A stretch of 64,000 nucleotides of DNA. Source: Trileptium ribeirensis. Its lineage: Eukaryota > Nematoda > Enoplea > Enoplida > Thoracostomopsidae. Of the stretch, positions 44,421 through 55,170 are shown piece by piece. The DNA lies in assembly GCA_030248225.1 (NCBI GenBank), contig JASANE010018635.1:1-64000 (forward strand), given 5' to 3'. The position numbers and the translations under genes were made by a program. How positions within the stretch are numbered: the stretch's first letter is position 1; the number at the start of each line of letters is the position of its first letter. The notes beneath the pieces were generated by a model. The model was not told the DNA's origin. It saw only the letters and a program-made list of their open reading frames with translations, and made no database searches.

Positions 44421-44715
44421 GGTACGCAAGGCTGTATAGTGGATGGCATTTTTTTGCTCCGAGGGGTCCAAAAAACCACATATTGGTCGATAAATAAACA
44501 TTATTAGCTTCCTCAGTCTCGTTATAGTTTCAGAAAGGTAATGTCATCGCTGTACATTAAGTTGAATGTATATAAAAGTTATCTTTAATACGTTTTAAAT
44601 CCAATGTACCTTCATTTCTTCCTTCATTGTTTTACTACATATAAGCTTCGAAGACCAGGCTCCGGATCCGGCTTAAATGGACGGTTCCGGTTGCTGGTTC
44701 CGGTTATTCCCTGAA
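44421..44715 (-). mobile_element. end fragment of the CCGGAACC hAT family, copy 1
   Basis: Reverse-orientation match to the left 300 bases of the element at 46197-47386, ending in the terminal motif GGTTATTCCCTG at 44704-44715. It abuts the pogo right end. The rest of this copy is not found on the other side of the pogo element, so a simple pogo-into-hAT insertion is not supported. Confidence 0.75.
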
Positions 44716-44828
44716 CTCCAGTGTTCAAGAGCACTCAACACGCCAAAGGAGACAAGACCGCTAACACCAAACCGAAATAGCTCGGGCCAATTACGGATGT
44801 CAAAGGGACGTTTCGTTTTCCGAAGGGA

Positions 44829-45660
44829 ATGTGTGGTCGATGCGGCAAAACGGATCAAACTGGCAAAGACTGTCGTCACAAGGATACGCAGCGTAACCAT
44901 TGCCACAAGAAAGGTCACATCCAAGCGGTATGCCTTTCCAAACAGCGAGGTCTTCCCACTATCCATCAAGTGGGACTCTCGGGTTCAGGTACGGTTATCC
45001 GATTCTCAATTCAAACAACGAGTCCTTATTCAAGGAAAACCAATCGGTTTCGAAGTCGATACAATGTCTCCCGGCAATTTCTGCAGCGAAACCGTCTGGG
45101 CCACGCTTGGGAAGTCATGGTTGGGTTCAGTCAACGTCGCTATGCCAGCGCAACAAGAACCCTTTTCCAGTGACATCATTTACAGCACCGACAAGCCTAC
45201 CCGGAGGCCCGAAAAATCAATCTATTTCAATGTAGTACAAATACCCAAACTCAACCTGCTTGGTCGCAACGGCATTACCCGTTTCGATATCGACCTCAAT
45301 AAAATGGGCAGCTTCCGCAATTCATCATCCACAGCAGTTGTCGGGGTGCAATCAATTCAATCTCGTCGAGATGTCGATATGAAGCTTCAACAGCAGTGCA
45401 AAGATCTTTCCTGCATTTTCCGGATCTCCTGAAACCGGAGCTGGGTTTCCTCAAAGACTTCGAACTCAAGGACCAGTTCAGAGCAAAAACGGTGCCCGTG
45501 TTCTGCAAGCCACGACCGGTGCCTTTTGCCCTACAAGCAGACCTCGCCAAAGCTTACGACGCGGGAATCGCGAAAAGGGTATTGAAGCAGACACAATTCA
45601 ACAGCTTTGGCACGCACGTGGTGCCGATTCGTAAGGTCGCGAATGATACAAGGTTTCGAA
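44829..45660 (+). pseudogene. Ty3-type element B: Gag zinc knuckles, protease, start of RT
   Basis: 44829-44940 encodes CGRCGKTDQ and HCHKKGHIQAVC, a pair of Gag zinc knuckles. The protease site is in the overlapping frame as FEVDTMSPGNF (about 45045-45085), Met replacing Gly of DTG. IPKLNLLGR (about 45242) ends the protease. RT begins in a third frame at 45396 with FPDLLKPELGFLKDFELK, PVFCKPRPVPFALQ and FGTHVVPIRK, the conserved RT fingers of K02A2.6/Mag-like Ty3 elements. The frame breaks at TRFRI (about 45660), where a LINE fragment interrupts it. Confidence 0.82.
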
Positions 45661-45829
45661 TCGATGACCTATACGCAACACATGGCTGAACTGAACTTAC
45701 AGTCACTGGGAACAAGGCGTCATCGAGCTGACCTGATATTGATGTATAAAATCGTTCATAATTTGGTTGACTTTCCATTCGATGAGGTTTTCAGTTACTC
45801 ACACGATGCTGGTACTCGAGGACATGTCC
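45656..45829 (+). pseudogene. LINE C-terminal fragment, left half
   Basis: AELNLQSLGTRRHRADLILM and YKIVHNLV match the post-RT region of the LINEs at 24.5 and 55 kb. The frame reaches GTRGHV, then meets a hAT-like insertion; it resumes at 47821 with LKLRTERASRLDIPRYSF. Confidence 0.8.
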
Positions 45830-47813
45830 AGGGTGCCCGCGGTCGGAAAAATTCTTGAAAATCCGGGAAAACGAAAAGTGACCGGGAAAATCCTTGAATT
45901 TCGGCATAAATCCTCATAATTCGGGAAAATCCTTGAATTTGGTTGGAATTCCCTTGAATTTTGTTTGGTATTCAGTGAAGTTACTGCGACAAAGTGCAGA
46001 CGTATATATATTCTTCTAAATGTGTTCAGAATTTTTATCCTAAATGTTGCTTACATGCGAAATGTTGCTTATATGCACCTCCGGGTCTAATTGTTTAATG
46101 CACATTCGTTTCTATCTTCCTTGTTATATTTATTCAACCGTATTGGAATGACGACGCGTGCCCTAGTTTATATATAGTCAAAGCCTAGACATCCGGCAGG
46201 GAATAACCGGAACCAAAATTTACCGGAACCGGAACCAGCAACCGGAACCGTCCATTTAAACCGGATCCGGAACCGGAACCTGGTCTTCTAAATTTATATA
46301 TAGTAAAACAGATGATGGAAAAAATAAAGGTATAGTGGATTTAAAATGCATTAAAAATAACTTTTGCATTAAACTTAATGTATTGCGACGGTATTATTGC
46401 CTTTATGAAACTTTAAAGAGACTGAGGAAGCTAATAATGTTTATTTTTCGATCAAATATATCGGTTTTTGGACATTCAGAGCAAAAATGTCTTCCACTAT
46501 ACACAATTGCATAATATACTGCGTCAAATCGAATATATATGCTTACAAAGCTTGGAGCGTAGAATACACACTTTCGCTCTGTCTCCAGTCGCCTCCCTTT
46601 ACTACACATACGTTTGTTGTATGTTCTTCTGTAGGAAACTTAAAATTATTGGTTTATATGCTTCTAAGAGAAAATAATAGATAGAAGGTAATTTTCTGAT
46701 CATTGGTCAGAGACACTGTTTAGGCTAGCGTTGAACAAACAGTGCCCGTCAGTTAGATCATAATGATGATAGCTTTCTAATCAGAATGCTATAAATGAGA
46801 CACACTGTGATACTGCTCGCACAGTTTCAATAAATACAGTTCATTGCCAAGAAAGCAGTTTCTAGCTGTGTTGCAGATAACGTTATTTTACTTCAAGTTA
46901 AACTGATTTACCAAGTTTACAAGCACACTGGCGGGTGCCTGACGCAATTTATGTTAGCCAAGCATACCCTAAGTACTTCTGCGTAAGCCATACTCTGTTA
47001 CCGAGTTGGACCGGTTTAATTCAAACGTATCCAACAGACTTCTGGATGTGTAAAATAGCTGCTACAAGCATTGACCTGGCTTTGATTTAACAAACTCCTG
47101 CAGGTTATTATGAAAAATTCCTGCTCAAATTATGTGCCCTACTTACGTTTTACACGGCAAATTGGTTAGTTAATCTTTTCTTTTGCTTGGTTGTATTGGA
47201 GCTTGATCATTGTATAATATATATTACATATGTCTGGATTGCAGGATAAAGCAAAAAACGTGGAAAATTTCAAACAAAATTTTTAAACCGGAATTCCGGT
47301 TCCGGTATGGTTTTTGCCCTTTGCCGGAACCGGAACCGGAACACGATTTTCGCCGGAACCGGAACCGGAATTCCGGTTACTCCCTGACATCCGGATAGTA
47401 AACTGTAACCCTAAATCAAAGCTTGCCCGATGAGGAGCTTGACTGCGAAATGCACATGTTATTGACCGTGTCTAAGCCATGCTTATTGGACGCTGAATGA
47501 CCCTTTTCGTTGTGCTCAGGCGTCTTTTGCCGCTTGCGGTATGGATCTTTGACCTGATAACCTTATCCAAATCACCTCATCCCCAGCTTGGGTATCGTCG
47601 CGTCCTCGGGTAACTAACTATACGCTAGGGGAAAGTGGCACATTGGAGTAACAACTGATAGTAACGAGCGGATAGGCATGTTGTTGAAAGAAGTGCTTTA
47701 AGTTCAGAAACAGGCTTGCAACAACGATTTGTCGTTCGGGAAAATAGCCATAAATATTCGGGGAAATCCTTGAAAATCCTTGAAAATAGACTTCTTCTGG
47801 GCGCGGGCACCCT
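45830..47813. mobile_element. hAT-like element 1 (inside LINE fragment)
   Basis: Ends are inverted AGGGTGCCCGCG (45830-45841 and 47802-47813; one more C/G pair extends outward). Flanks are ACATGTCC (45822-45829) and GCATGTCC (47814-47821), an 8-bp duplication with one mismatch; rejoining the LINE frame across it gives continuous coding. Subterminal A/T-rich repeats with CCTTGAA(A/T) occur at both ends (45850-45960 and 47750-47790). It has no transposase ORF and is itself interrupted by element 2. Confidence 0.8.
46197..47386. mobile_element. hAT-like element 2, CCGGAACC family, with exact 8-bp TSD
   Basis: Left end CAGGGAATAACCGGAACC at 46197, right end GGTTACTCCCTG at 47375-47386. The flanks ACATCCGG at 46189-46196 and 47387-47394 are identical. 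The subterminal regions are dense in CCGGAACC (46197-46285; 47280-47375). The interior has no transposase and the element is 1190 bases, so it is non-autonomous. Related copies: 44421-44715, 50072-50822 and 63552-64000. Confidence 0.88.
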
Positions 47814-47820
47814 GCATGTC

Positions 47821-48040
47821 CTAAAACTTCGTACGGAGAGAGCGTCTCGACTAGATATTCCACGGTATTCGTTTTCATGCCGCGTGGTTGGTCTTTGGAA
47901 TGAACTAGAATAGTTGTAACAGCGTCAACATTGTCCGCCTTCAAAACCCGTCTCTGGGGCTCTGGCAACGCTGTAGCTGTACTGCTGGTGTTCTTTTTTT
48001 TATTGCAGTATGACAACAACGAAACTGTCCGTGGCAATCC
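47821..48040 (+). pseudogene. LINE C-terminal fragment, right half
   Basis: LKLRTERASRLDIPRYSF then VVGLWNELE continue the fragment broken at 45829. The usual C-terminal phrase is W-N-x-LP. NAFKTRLWG-like residues follow near 47930-47960 in another frame. The 3' end lies before the Ty3 RNase H. Confidence 0.72.
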
Positions 48041-48099
48041 ATGGACTCATGGGGCGAACTCTAGTGAAGATCCTGCACTGGTGTGGCCCCAAACAGGAC

Positions 48100-48680
48100 C
48101 AGGACGGCAGGACGTCAAGCCACGGTTGCAGGGTCTATCCAAGTCAAAGCTCCGAGTTTGCGGCGATTACTCTGCTACAACGCGCACTACAACCCGTGTG
48201 AGCCGATTGGGATATCGTGCGACGCCTTGGAAGTAGGGATCTGGGCTGTTTTTCTCCACCGCTATGATGGCGGTAGAGATCATTCGATTGGCTACGCTTC
48301 AAAAACACTCACCGACATACAACGCCGATATAGTCAAATCCAGCGGGAAGCACTCTCGATTATCTTCGGCCTACAAAAGTTCCATCAATAAATTCGTTTT
48401 TATTACCGACCATAAGCCGCTCATATCGTTGTTTAATCCAACGAACGCGACAACGGCGCTCGCGGCAAATCGACTGGCCAGATTGTCGCATCAACTGTAG
48501 CAGTACAACTGTACTATCGAATATCGGAAATCGTCAGAGCACAGTACGCCGATGCCCTATGTCGTCTTTCCCGTGGATCTGAAGAAAGATTCGACCAAAA
48601 TGAAGGTGAATCGGACGTCCACACAATCTGTCAAATTCGAACAATAAGCCTTCAAGTTCGACCAGCGAACGCACAATCAA
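48100..48680 (+). pseudogene. Ty3-type element B: RNase H
   Basis: LLCYNAHYNPCEPIGISCDA begins RNase H (Asp at about 48218), followed by IGYASKTLTDIQRRYSQIQ and EALSIIFGLQKFHQ. After a frame change KFVFITDHKPLISLF (about 48390-48435) and ANRLARL complete it. The RT palm that should precede it, including the YxDD box, is absent, so a deletion accompanies the LINE insertion. Confidence 0.82.
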
Positions 48681-49840
48681 TGATGAATGAATTAATGAAG
48701 GATCCAGTGATCTGGCAGCTTGTATGCTTTGTGAGGGAAGGATGGTCTAATTGCAAGTTGTCGAAGCTGGCCGCAGTTCAGAGTCAGTCAACGACTACCG
48801 CAAGCTGGCCGACTCCTTGTGCCTTCTCCATGCATGCCTGCTGGTCACGGATCGTGGTCCCCGCAAATTTCCGTCAGCCAGTGCTTTCCATCTTACACGC
48901 CGGTCACTTTTGGATTCAACGCATGAAACAACTCGCTCATACGGCAGTTTATTGGCGGGGTCTGGATAGTGACATCACGGACATTTGTTGAAGGTGTGAA
49001 GGGTGTTCCGCGCATCCAAATGCACCGTCTAATGCACCGATTCATCCCTGGATGATGACCGAAAGGCCATGGAGTTGGGTTCATATCAATAATGCAATAA
49101 ACTTTTTGGGCACGAACTGGTTGGTTGTTATTGGTGTGTATTTCAAATATCCGTGTATCCACGCGACCTCATCAGTTTCTCCAGTTGAAACAATCGGCCT
49201 GCTTCGAGACGCTTTCGGTCATTTTGGAAATTCCCACACGATAGTATCCGACAATAGCCCAGCGTTTCGGTCTGAAGAATTCCAATCGTTCTGCCGCGGC
49301 AAAAGAATCACTCATCTCACCGGAACACCGTATTACCCAGCTACCACCGGGGCCGCAGAGCGCATGATTCAGACGTTCAATCAAGCCATCCGAAAGTCAA
49401 CGCTCCAGTTCAAAGAAGCTCTTCAGGACTTCCTCACTCAATATCGCCGAACGCCGCTGGAACCGGGGCTGTCTCCCAGTGAGCTGCTGAAAGGCCGACA
49501 AATCCGGAGCAAGATCGATACCTTGCTACCATCAGCTCCACGTTTCGCAGAAGGACGGCAATCGCGAGATGCTGCAAGGTCCCAGGACAAGGCTGACAAT
49601 TCGAAAGTGGATCGTATCGCAAAATGCTACACCATCAGGTTTCCGGGTTATGCTCTATTTTGCGGTCGTCGACGTGTTCGACAAGCCCGGTGGGTTCCCG
49701 CTGTCGTTACGAAGGTGCTCGGGTTGCGCAACGTCAACGTGCGAGTGCTACCGAGGGGTCCGACTTGGCGCCGTCGTATCAATCAGCTTCAATCGCGATT
49801 TGCCAACAACGAGGACACCGATCCTGGTTTATCTTCATAG
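48680..49840 (+). pseudogene. Ty3-type element B: integrase
   Basis: 48680-48991 carries the zinc-binding start, with PVLSILHAGHFWIQRMKQLA and YWRGLDSDI. The core is open from 49052 to 49840: VHINNAINFLG (about 49077-49110) has Asn where the first catalytic Asp is expected; IVSDNSPAF (about 49240-49266) has the second Asp; GAAERMIQTF (about 49349-49378) has the Glu. PGLSPSELLKGRQIRS is typical of Ty3 integrases. Mutation of the first Asp makes it inactive. Confidence 0.87.
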
Positions 49841-50071
49841 CTTCCGGCCGTTACCGAGCCCGAAGAGGTGGTTCCGGTTCCAGTCGTTTACGAGTGTGGT
49901 CCCGACAACCCACGCCGTTCAACTCGACAACGACGACCGCCACGACGAGTCTGCTGTTGATAGCTCTTATGTCCTTCAAAGCTGGTCGGTAGGGGTTATG
50001 GGCAACCATTCAGTGTGCCCACCATGAAGACTGAATTATGTAAATGAGATAAAAATGTTAAACATAACACC

Positions 50072-50822
50072 GGTAAAAGGCAAAAATTAAGCCGGAGCTG
50101 GAATTCCAGTTTAAAAATTTTGCTTGAAATTTTCCACATTTTTGCTTTTGCATTTGTGGCGCAAACATATGTAATATATACACAATGACCAAGTTCTAAC
50201 ACAACCAAACAAAAGAAAAGATTAACTCAACAAATTGCTATGTGAAACGTAAGTAAGACACATAATTTCAGTATGAAATTTTCATCTCAATGCTGCAAGA
50301 GCCAAGTCGATGCGTGTAGCCGCTGTTTTACCTATTCAGAAGTCTGCGGTGTATATATACTAGAATTAAAGCGGTTCAACTCGGTAACGCCGTATGGATT
50401 ATTTAGAAGTACGTAGGTATAAACTTGATAACATAAAATGCGTCATTCACCATTCAGAGCGTGTGTAAACTTTGTATATCAGCTTATCATGGAGTAAAGT
50501 AACATATGCGCAACGCAGCCAGAAACTGCATTCATGGTAATGAACTGTATTTATTGAAACTATGCGAGCAGTATTACTGTTTGTCTGATTTATAGCATTT
50601 TGATCAGAAAGTCATCATCATCTAGCCCAGGGCTAGTGGTTAACCAATGCTAGCAATTTACGCAAGGTCGTATAGAGGAAGGTATTTCTTCGATCTGGGT
50701 GTCCAAAAACGATATACTGATCGATAAATAAACGTTATTAGCTTCCATAGTCTCTTCAAAGCTCCAGAGAGGCAATAGTCTCATCGCAATACATTAAGTT
50801 TAATGTAAAAGTTGTTTTACTA
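50072..50822 (-). mobile_element. CCGGAACC-family hAT fragment, copy 3
   Basis: Reverse-orientation relative of 46380-47320 (shared GGTAAAAGGCAAAAA, AACACAACCAAACAAAAGA, CATTCAGAAGTCTGCGG and TAAATAAACGTTATTAGCTT). Both terminal motifs are lost. It follows closely after Ty3 element B. Confidence 0.75.
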
Positions 50823-50849
50823 CATTATCGACGACCACACGCGCCGCGA

Positions 50850-51619
50850 CGATTATACATTCCTTCAGATTTGACTATCCGAGTGATGGGGACGCAATAC
50901 GATGAATTTGACGAAGCGAAAGTTAGCTACGAGATCTACCATCGGCAAGTGGGCGCTATGAACATTACCTTTCTTATTTTAGGTAATGAAGAGTGCGAAG
51001 AGTGTCGCATAAACGATATGCTGATGAGCGCAGTGGGCCTCAATATCATGTAATACAGAGTGCGAGAACTGTGTTCGACATTCAGATCATATTCAGTGTA
51101 CGTACACGCAATACTAGAGCTGCGCACAGCGCGCATAAGAATTCGCCACCCAATGATTTCCAAATCGATGTGTCGGCCGATCTACAAAAGCATCGTTGTG
51201 CTACCAAGGCTCAAAGGTATCAAAAGGTGTATATTCACACCGCGTTTGATCACCTACAATAAAACATTTACCTTGCTAGGTTCTCAACACTCTCACACAG
51301 GTCAGAACTAGGATGCTGTCGTTTGGCACGATGCTGTTACCGGCCGTAACGCGGTCCACGTTACAAGCGCGTTTGGCAATATGACTTGGTACACAAAAGT
51401 GTCGAAACCGTTGTTGCTTGTTTGGACAGCTGTAGTTTCCAAAATAAAAACTGGGACGCTAGGGTTCGCGCAGCCAACAGTAGCGAAATCGCCGTAGAGA
51501 GGACCGTGTTCAAATATTTGGATCTGGACCATACATTCATGTCGGCCGACGCCATCCATCATGGGGTTGAACTAGAAATGAAGCGGCTCAAAACATCAAA
51601 AGTTTGCACGGCTTTGTGA
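50850..51619 (+). pseudogene. relic of a DUF7869-type protein (transposon-associated family)
   Basis: In changing frames the plus strand reads EAKVSYEIYHRQVGAMNITF and EECEECR (50910-51010), PRLKGIKRCIFTPRLITYN (about 51210-51265), AVVWHDAVTGRN (about 51313-51348), QNKNWDARVRAANS (about 51440-51482) and FKYLDLDHTFMSADAIHH (about 51508-51560). The order VSY-x-Y, Cys pair, PRLPG-x-K, WHE-x3-GR, QNKNW, GHTFMSAD-x-HH is what I recall for metazoan DUF7869 proteins, many of them repetitive and probably transposon-derived; their biochemical role is unknown. At least three frameshifts and a stop. Confidence 0.6.
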
Positions 51620-52530
51620 GATGAGTCGCAAATGTCAATAAAGGCGATATCGCTGTGATCGAATTGACGGTAAATCGACTATTTTTAACGTTATATGGTG
51701 TATATATTTTCGGACACATTGCTTTGATTTTTGTTTAAATCAAGAAAATTCAAAATGTAACCGTAGCTACAAGGAAAGTCCAATTTCTGCATAAAAGAAT
51801 CGTACAATGCGATCGAGCATAAGGTTCCTAACTGCCTTAATTTTACTGCCACAACACTGCTTCATTATCTTTTTACCCATTTATAACGATGGCATTTTAG
51901 TAATTGATCGTGGACGCTATTAAACATTTAAACATTAAATTTTTAAATTGACGTTTTGCTTGTGTTCCTGTCTTCACCGTTTAAATTGCCATTGTTGAAT
52001 CATATTTCCCGGTTGAAGCGGTACAATTAATGGTTGTTATATTTTTGTGCGACGTTTATTTAGTTTATCCCGGTATATAACCTGTAAAATGACGAAATAT
52101 TGCACTGAGTCGGTTATGCGACGCTTATTTCGTTTACGACGGTATATATATATGGCATATAAAAGAAGACAACCAATGCACTGACCGTGTTGTACTGTAT
52201 TCATTAATTTTATCACGCAACACAGCTAGCAATATGGCGGCAAACCATGTCACCGACTCTGCTAGCTATATACAATGTATAACCACTCTGCGGTTCAAAT
52301 TGTGGCATATATAATTACTATTAGCTGTGCATAAATAATGTTTCTCTCCCTTAATATTTATATATTAAACATAAGCTCGTTACACCCGATTACACAAAAT
52401 AAACGAAATCATGCTCCCTTGTAAGATATATATACTAGTTTATTTATGATCTGCCTGGCATATAATTACTATTAGCTGTGCATATATAATGTTTCTCTCT
52501 GTTAATATGTATTTTATCTTTTAATATTTA
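51620..52530. other. AT-rich intergenic DNA
   Basis: No coding family seen. TGGCATATAATTACTATTAG followed by CTGTGCATA occurs twice (about 52304 and 52457), a local duplication. Confidence 0.45.
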
Positions 52531-52533
52531 TTA

Positions 52534-52957
52534 TTGAGCGGAGCTCGGCGAAGCCGAGCGAAGCGTTTTTATTTTCTGTCTGGGAGCAAAAAGTCGATAT
52601 CCGTTCGTCTTTCATGGATCTCAAGAACCACTGTACCGATTTTAAAAAACTTTTTTTTGTTTGAAAGCCTATCATGTCATAGTGTGCACCTGATATTTGG
52701 AATTAAGAAATTTTGAGTGGTTAATTAGTAATTAGCTAATTAGTTAATTTTATGCAGCTAAAGTAGAGAATTTTGCAATATTTGTGTTATTTATTTAAAT
52801 AGAATCGTTTCGATTAAACCATTATAGGGTTTTTTGGGTCGAAGAATTCAAATATAATATTTTTACCAATGATAAAACCCTATGCCCTATGCAATGTAGT
52901 TACAAGAACATAGAATTGAGTACATTCGTAATGCCACAGCCCAAGCTCCGCTCACAA
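52534..52957. mobile_element. MITE-like element with inverted ends
   Basis: Left end TGAGCGGAGCTCGGC near 52534 and right end CCCAAGCTCCGCTCA near 52943-52957 are inverted over about 13 bases. Just inside the left end GCTCGGC-GAA-GCCGAGC forms a 7-bp hairpin. No ORF. Target duplication not clear. Confidence 0.45.
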
Positions 52958-53189
52958 ATGTAGTTCCACTACGTACCGACTAGTTTGTACATATTATTTA
53001 TTTATACTACTGTTAAGAGGTATATATTTGTAAGTTATCATTACTCTTTGAAATGTTTATATATACTAATTCGAATTTTAGTTGTATTTATAATCAAGTG
53101 GGTAAAAATTAATATATAATAATACTATATATTGGTGTACCAAGATTTGCAATTTGATTTGGTTGTAAAACAGGTAAGGATATTTTTAT

Positions 53190-53375
53190 ACCTATTTTGT
53201 TAAGAGAAAACGAGTTTTTTATATGTGATTTTCTTCGACATTAGTTTTTGTCGGAACTATATAAACGCGGTCGTCTGGATTTTTATATTTTGTTATGAGA
53301 AAACGAGTTCTTTATATGTGATTTTCTTCGACATTAGTTTTCGTCGGAACTATATAAACGCGGTCGTCTGGAACT
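53190..53375 (+). repeat. 93-bp tandem duplication with TATA-like motif
   Basis: GAGAAAACGAGTT starts at 53204 and again at 53297. Each unit includes CGGAACTATATAAACGCGG, a TATAWAAR-type core-promoter-like element. No open frame is clearly driven by it. Confidence 0.85.
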
Positions 53376-53399
53376 CATAGCTATTTATATATTTGTGTT

Positions 53400-54410
53400 C
53401 AGTAGCATATTTCTGTCTTAGCCACTATATACCATTTTTTCTACGTCTTGACATTTACTGAATTCGTAGTTTATAAGGATGCTTGAATGTATAATTTTAG
53501 AGATTTTGTTCGCAAGGTTTGACTTTTGAAAAACACATGAGAACGACCACTTAGCTGTGCGTAATGCTGTATGCCTTACAGGTACGAACTCGACGGCGAT
53601 TACGTGAAGTTGTTGACACATTGTTTCCGAGAAGCATACTTTGTGTCGAAATTAGCCGCACTGCGAGAGTACAAGCCGGTAGTGAGTATAAAATTTTGTT
53701 TTGTTGTTACGTTTTCACTGGTACATATGAATATAGTCCACGGGCAATAGTTGCCGCCGGGTTATGGAAACGGATTCTATACATTCATTTCGGCGTTTTT
53801 GAATTACTTTGGTGTATTTATAGGTCCATAATTCTTGTCGCTGTCCTGCGTTTTCCCGTATATACACCAGATGTTTATTGACATAAGTCGTTATATTATA
53901 TAAACAATTACTCCATACTTCTCAAGTTGTCATCATTAGTCGCACTATCCGTAAAACGTAATTTATACGATAGGCTTCATTCTATCCCGCATGGCCACTG
54001 TACTTAAATTCTCTTACTGACGTCACATTCTCTACGTATAAAGATGTTTTGAAGGTCCTGAAACGATAACCCGTTTCCAGGTTTTTAAACCTCTGAGATT
54101 GTACACCACGGTTCTATCCCTAGCAGAGGGGAAGGTTGCTTTTTCGGGGTCAAGCGGTGCTAATCTTGTTTTCATAACGATATATATTTCTTTCATATAT
54201 TTACGGATCCGTTTTAAAACGGGTTAATCATGTCGTTTTGTGAGGGTTACGTCGGTGAATAGGTGGGTGGTTAACTTTCGCAAACAAAGAATAGTGGTCA
54301 ATATCGAGTAAACCTTGCGCACAAAAACTTCTTCTTGTCATATGTAGAGGCAGATCAGTTTTTCATTGCCGTCAAGCTACGTGGGTGTTATTGTTATGTG
54401 TTGTGATTCA

Positions 54411-54412
<2 letters not shown>
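53400..54412. other. intergenic DNA
   Basis: Contains one 105-codon plus frame (53564-53881) of unknown nature with Cys, Tyr and Phe-rich composition. No family or repeat recognised. Confidence 0.35.

Positions 54413-54461
<49 letters not shown>
54413..54461. repeat. (TA)n microsatellite
   Basis: About 24 uninterrupted TA units. Confidence 0.98.
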
Positions 54462-54463
<2 letters not shown>

Positions 54464-55170
54464 GCGCTTGTTGTGCTGCTATTTCCAGTATTAACGCTGC
54501 AATGATAGTTCAAAACGGGTTTTTGAATGGCCCGTGAATCGCAAAGTGTATATACGGAAACGGCAATATCTCAGCAATCGTTTCGGCTGTATGGGTCTCA
54601 TTTTCTAAACCAATTTATCTTCGATGCTCTTGCACATTGAGAGTCCCTAAATGTCCTCAGTCCGTTAGAAACTGACACTCTTATAGTTATTTACAGTAAT
54701 TCTATTTTAAGGGTACACATATTACTCCATTATCTGGCTTAACCCTTCCTGAACATTTTGCCAAGGCGCTTGAACTGGGCGAAGTGGTGGTCGAAACCTA
54801 AAAATTGTATATATATTTTCTAGCAAAAAACGATAAAGTTGCTAATAAATGGTCTTAGAAGCTGTGCAAAAACGTCTCTATTAAGGTTAAAACATACTTT
54901 TCAACAAATTTTTGCTGAATCAAATTTTTAAGGTTGCCGAAATCAAATTTTTAATGATCAAATAGAAAGGTGTTTTTGTAATAATTGGGGGTTTTTACCA
55001 AAAGGAAGCCAAAAATTTTGCCAGGTGGCAATTTAGCCTAAGACTAAAACTAAGCCCAAAGCTAATATATACTAAGGGAATGATACGTGTCAACCTATAA
55101 TGAAATTGTTCATTTTCATTTTTTCATGTTCATTAAGAAGGAACTCAGTATATATACATATATATATAAA
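54462..55170. other. intergenic DNA before LINE
   Basis: No coding family recognised. AT-rich, ending in TATATACATATATATATAAA directly before the truncated LINE start. Confidence 0.4.

Noticed and set aside
38447..44715. Pogo element inserted into the adjacent CCGGAACC hAT copy
   Set aside because: The left flank of the pogo element does not continue the hAT sequence; it matches R1 instead.
48142..48180. RVCGDYS in a plus frame, like the Ty3 RT motif CGDYS
   Set aside because: The overlapping frame here is clearly RNase H (NAHYNP and ISCDA), so this match is most likely chance.
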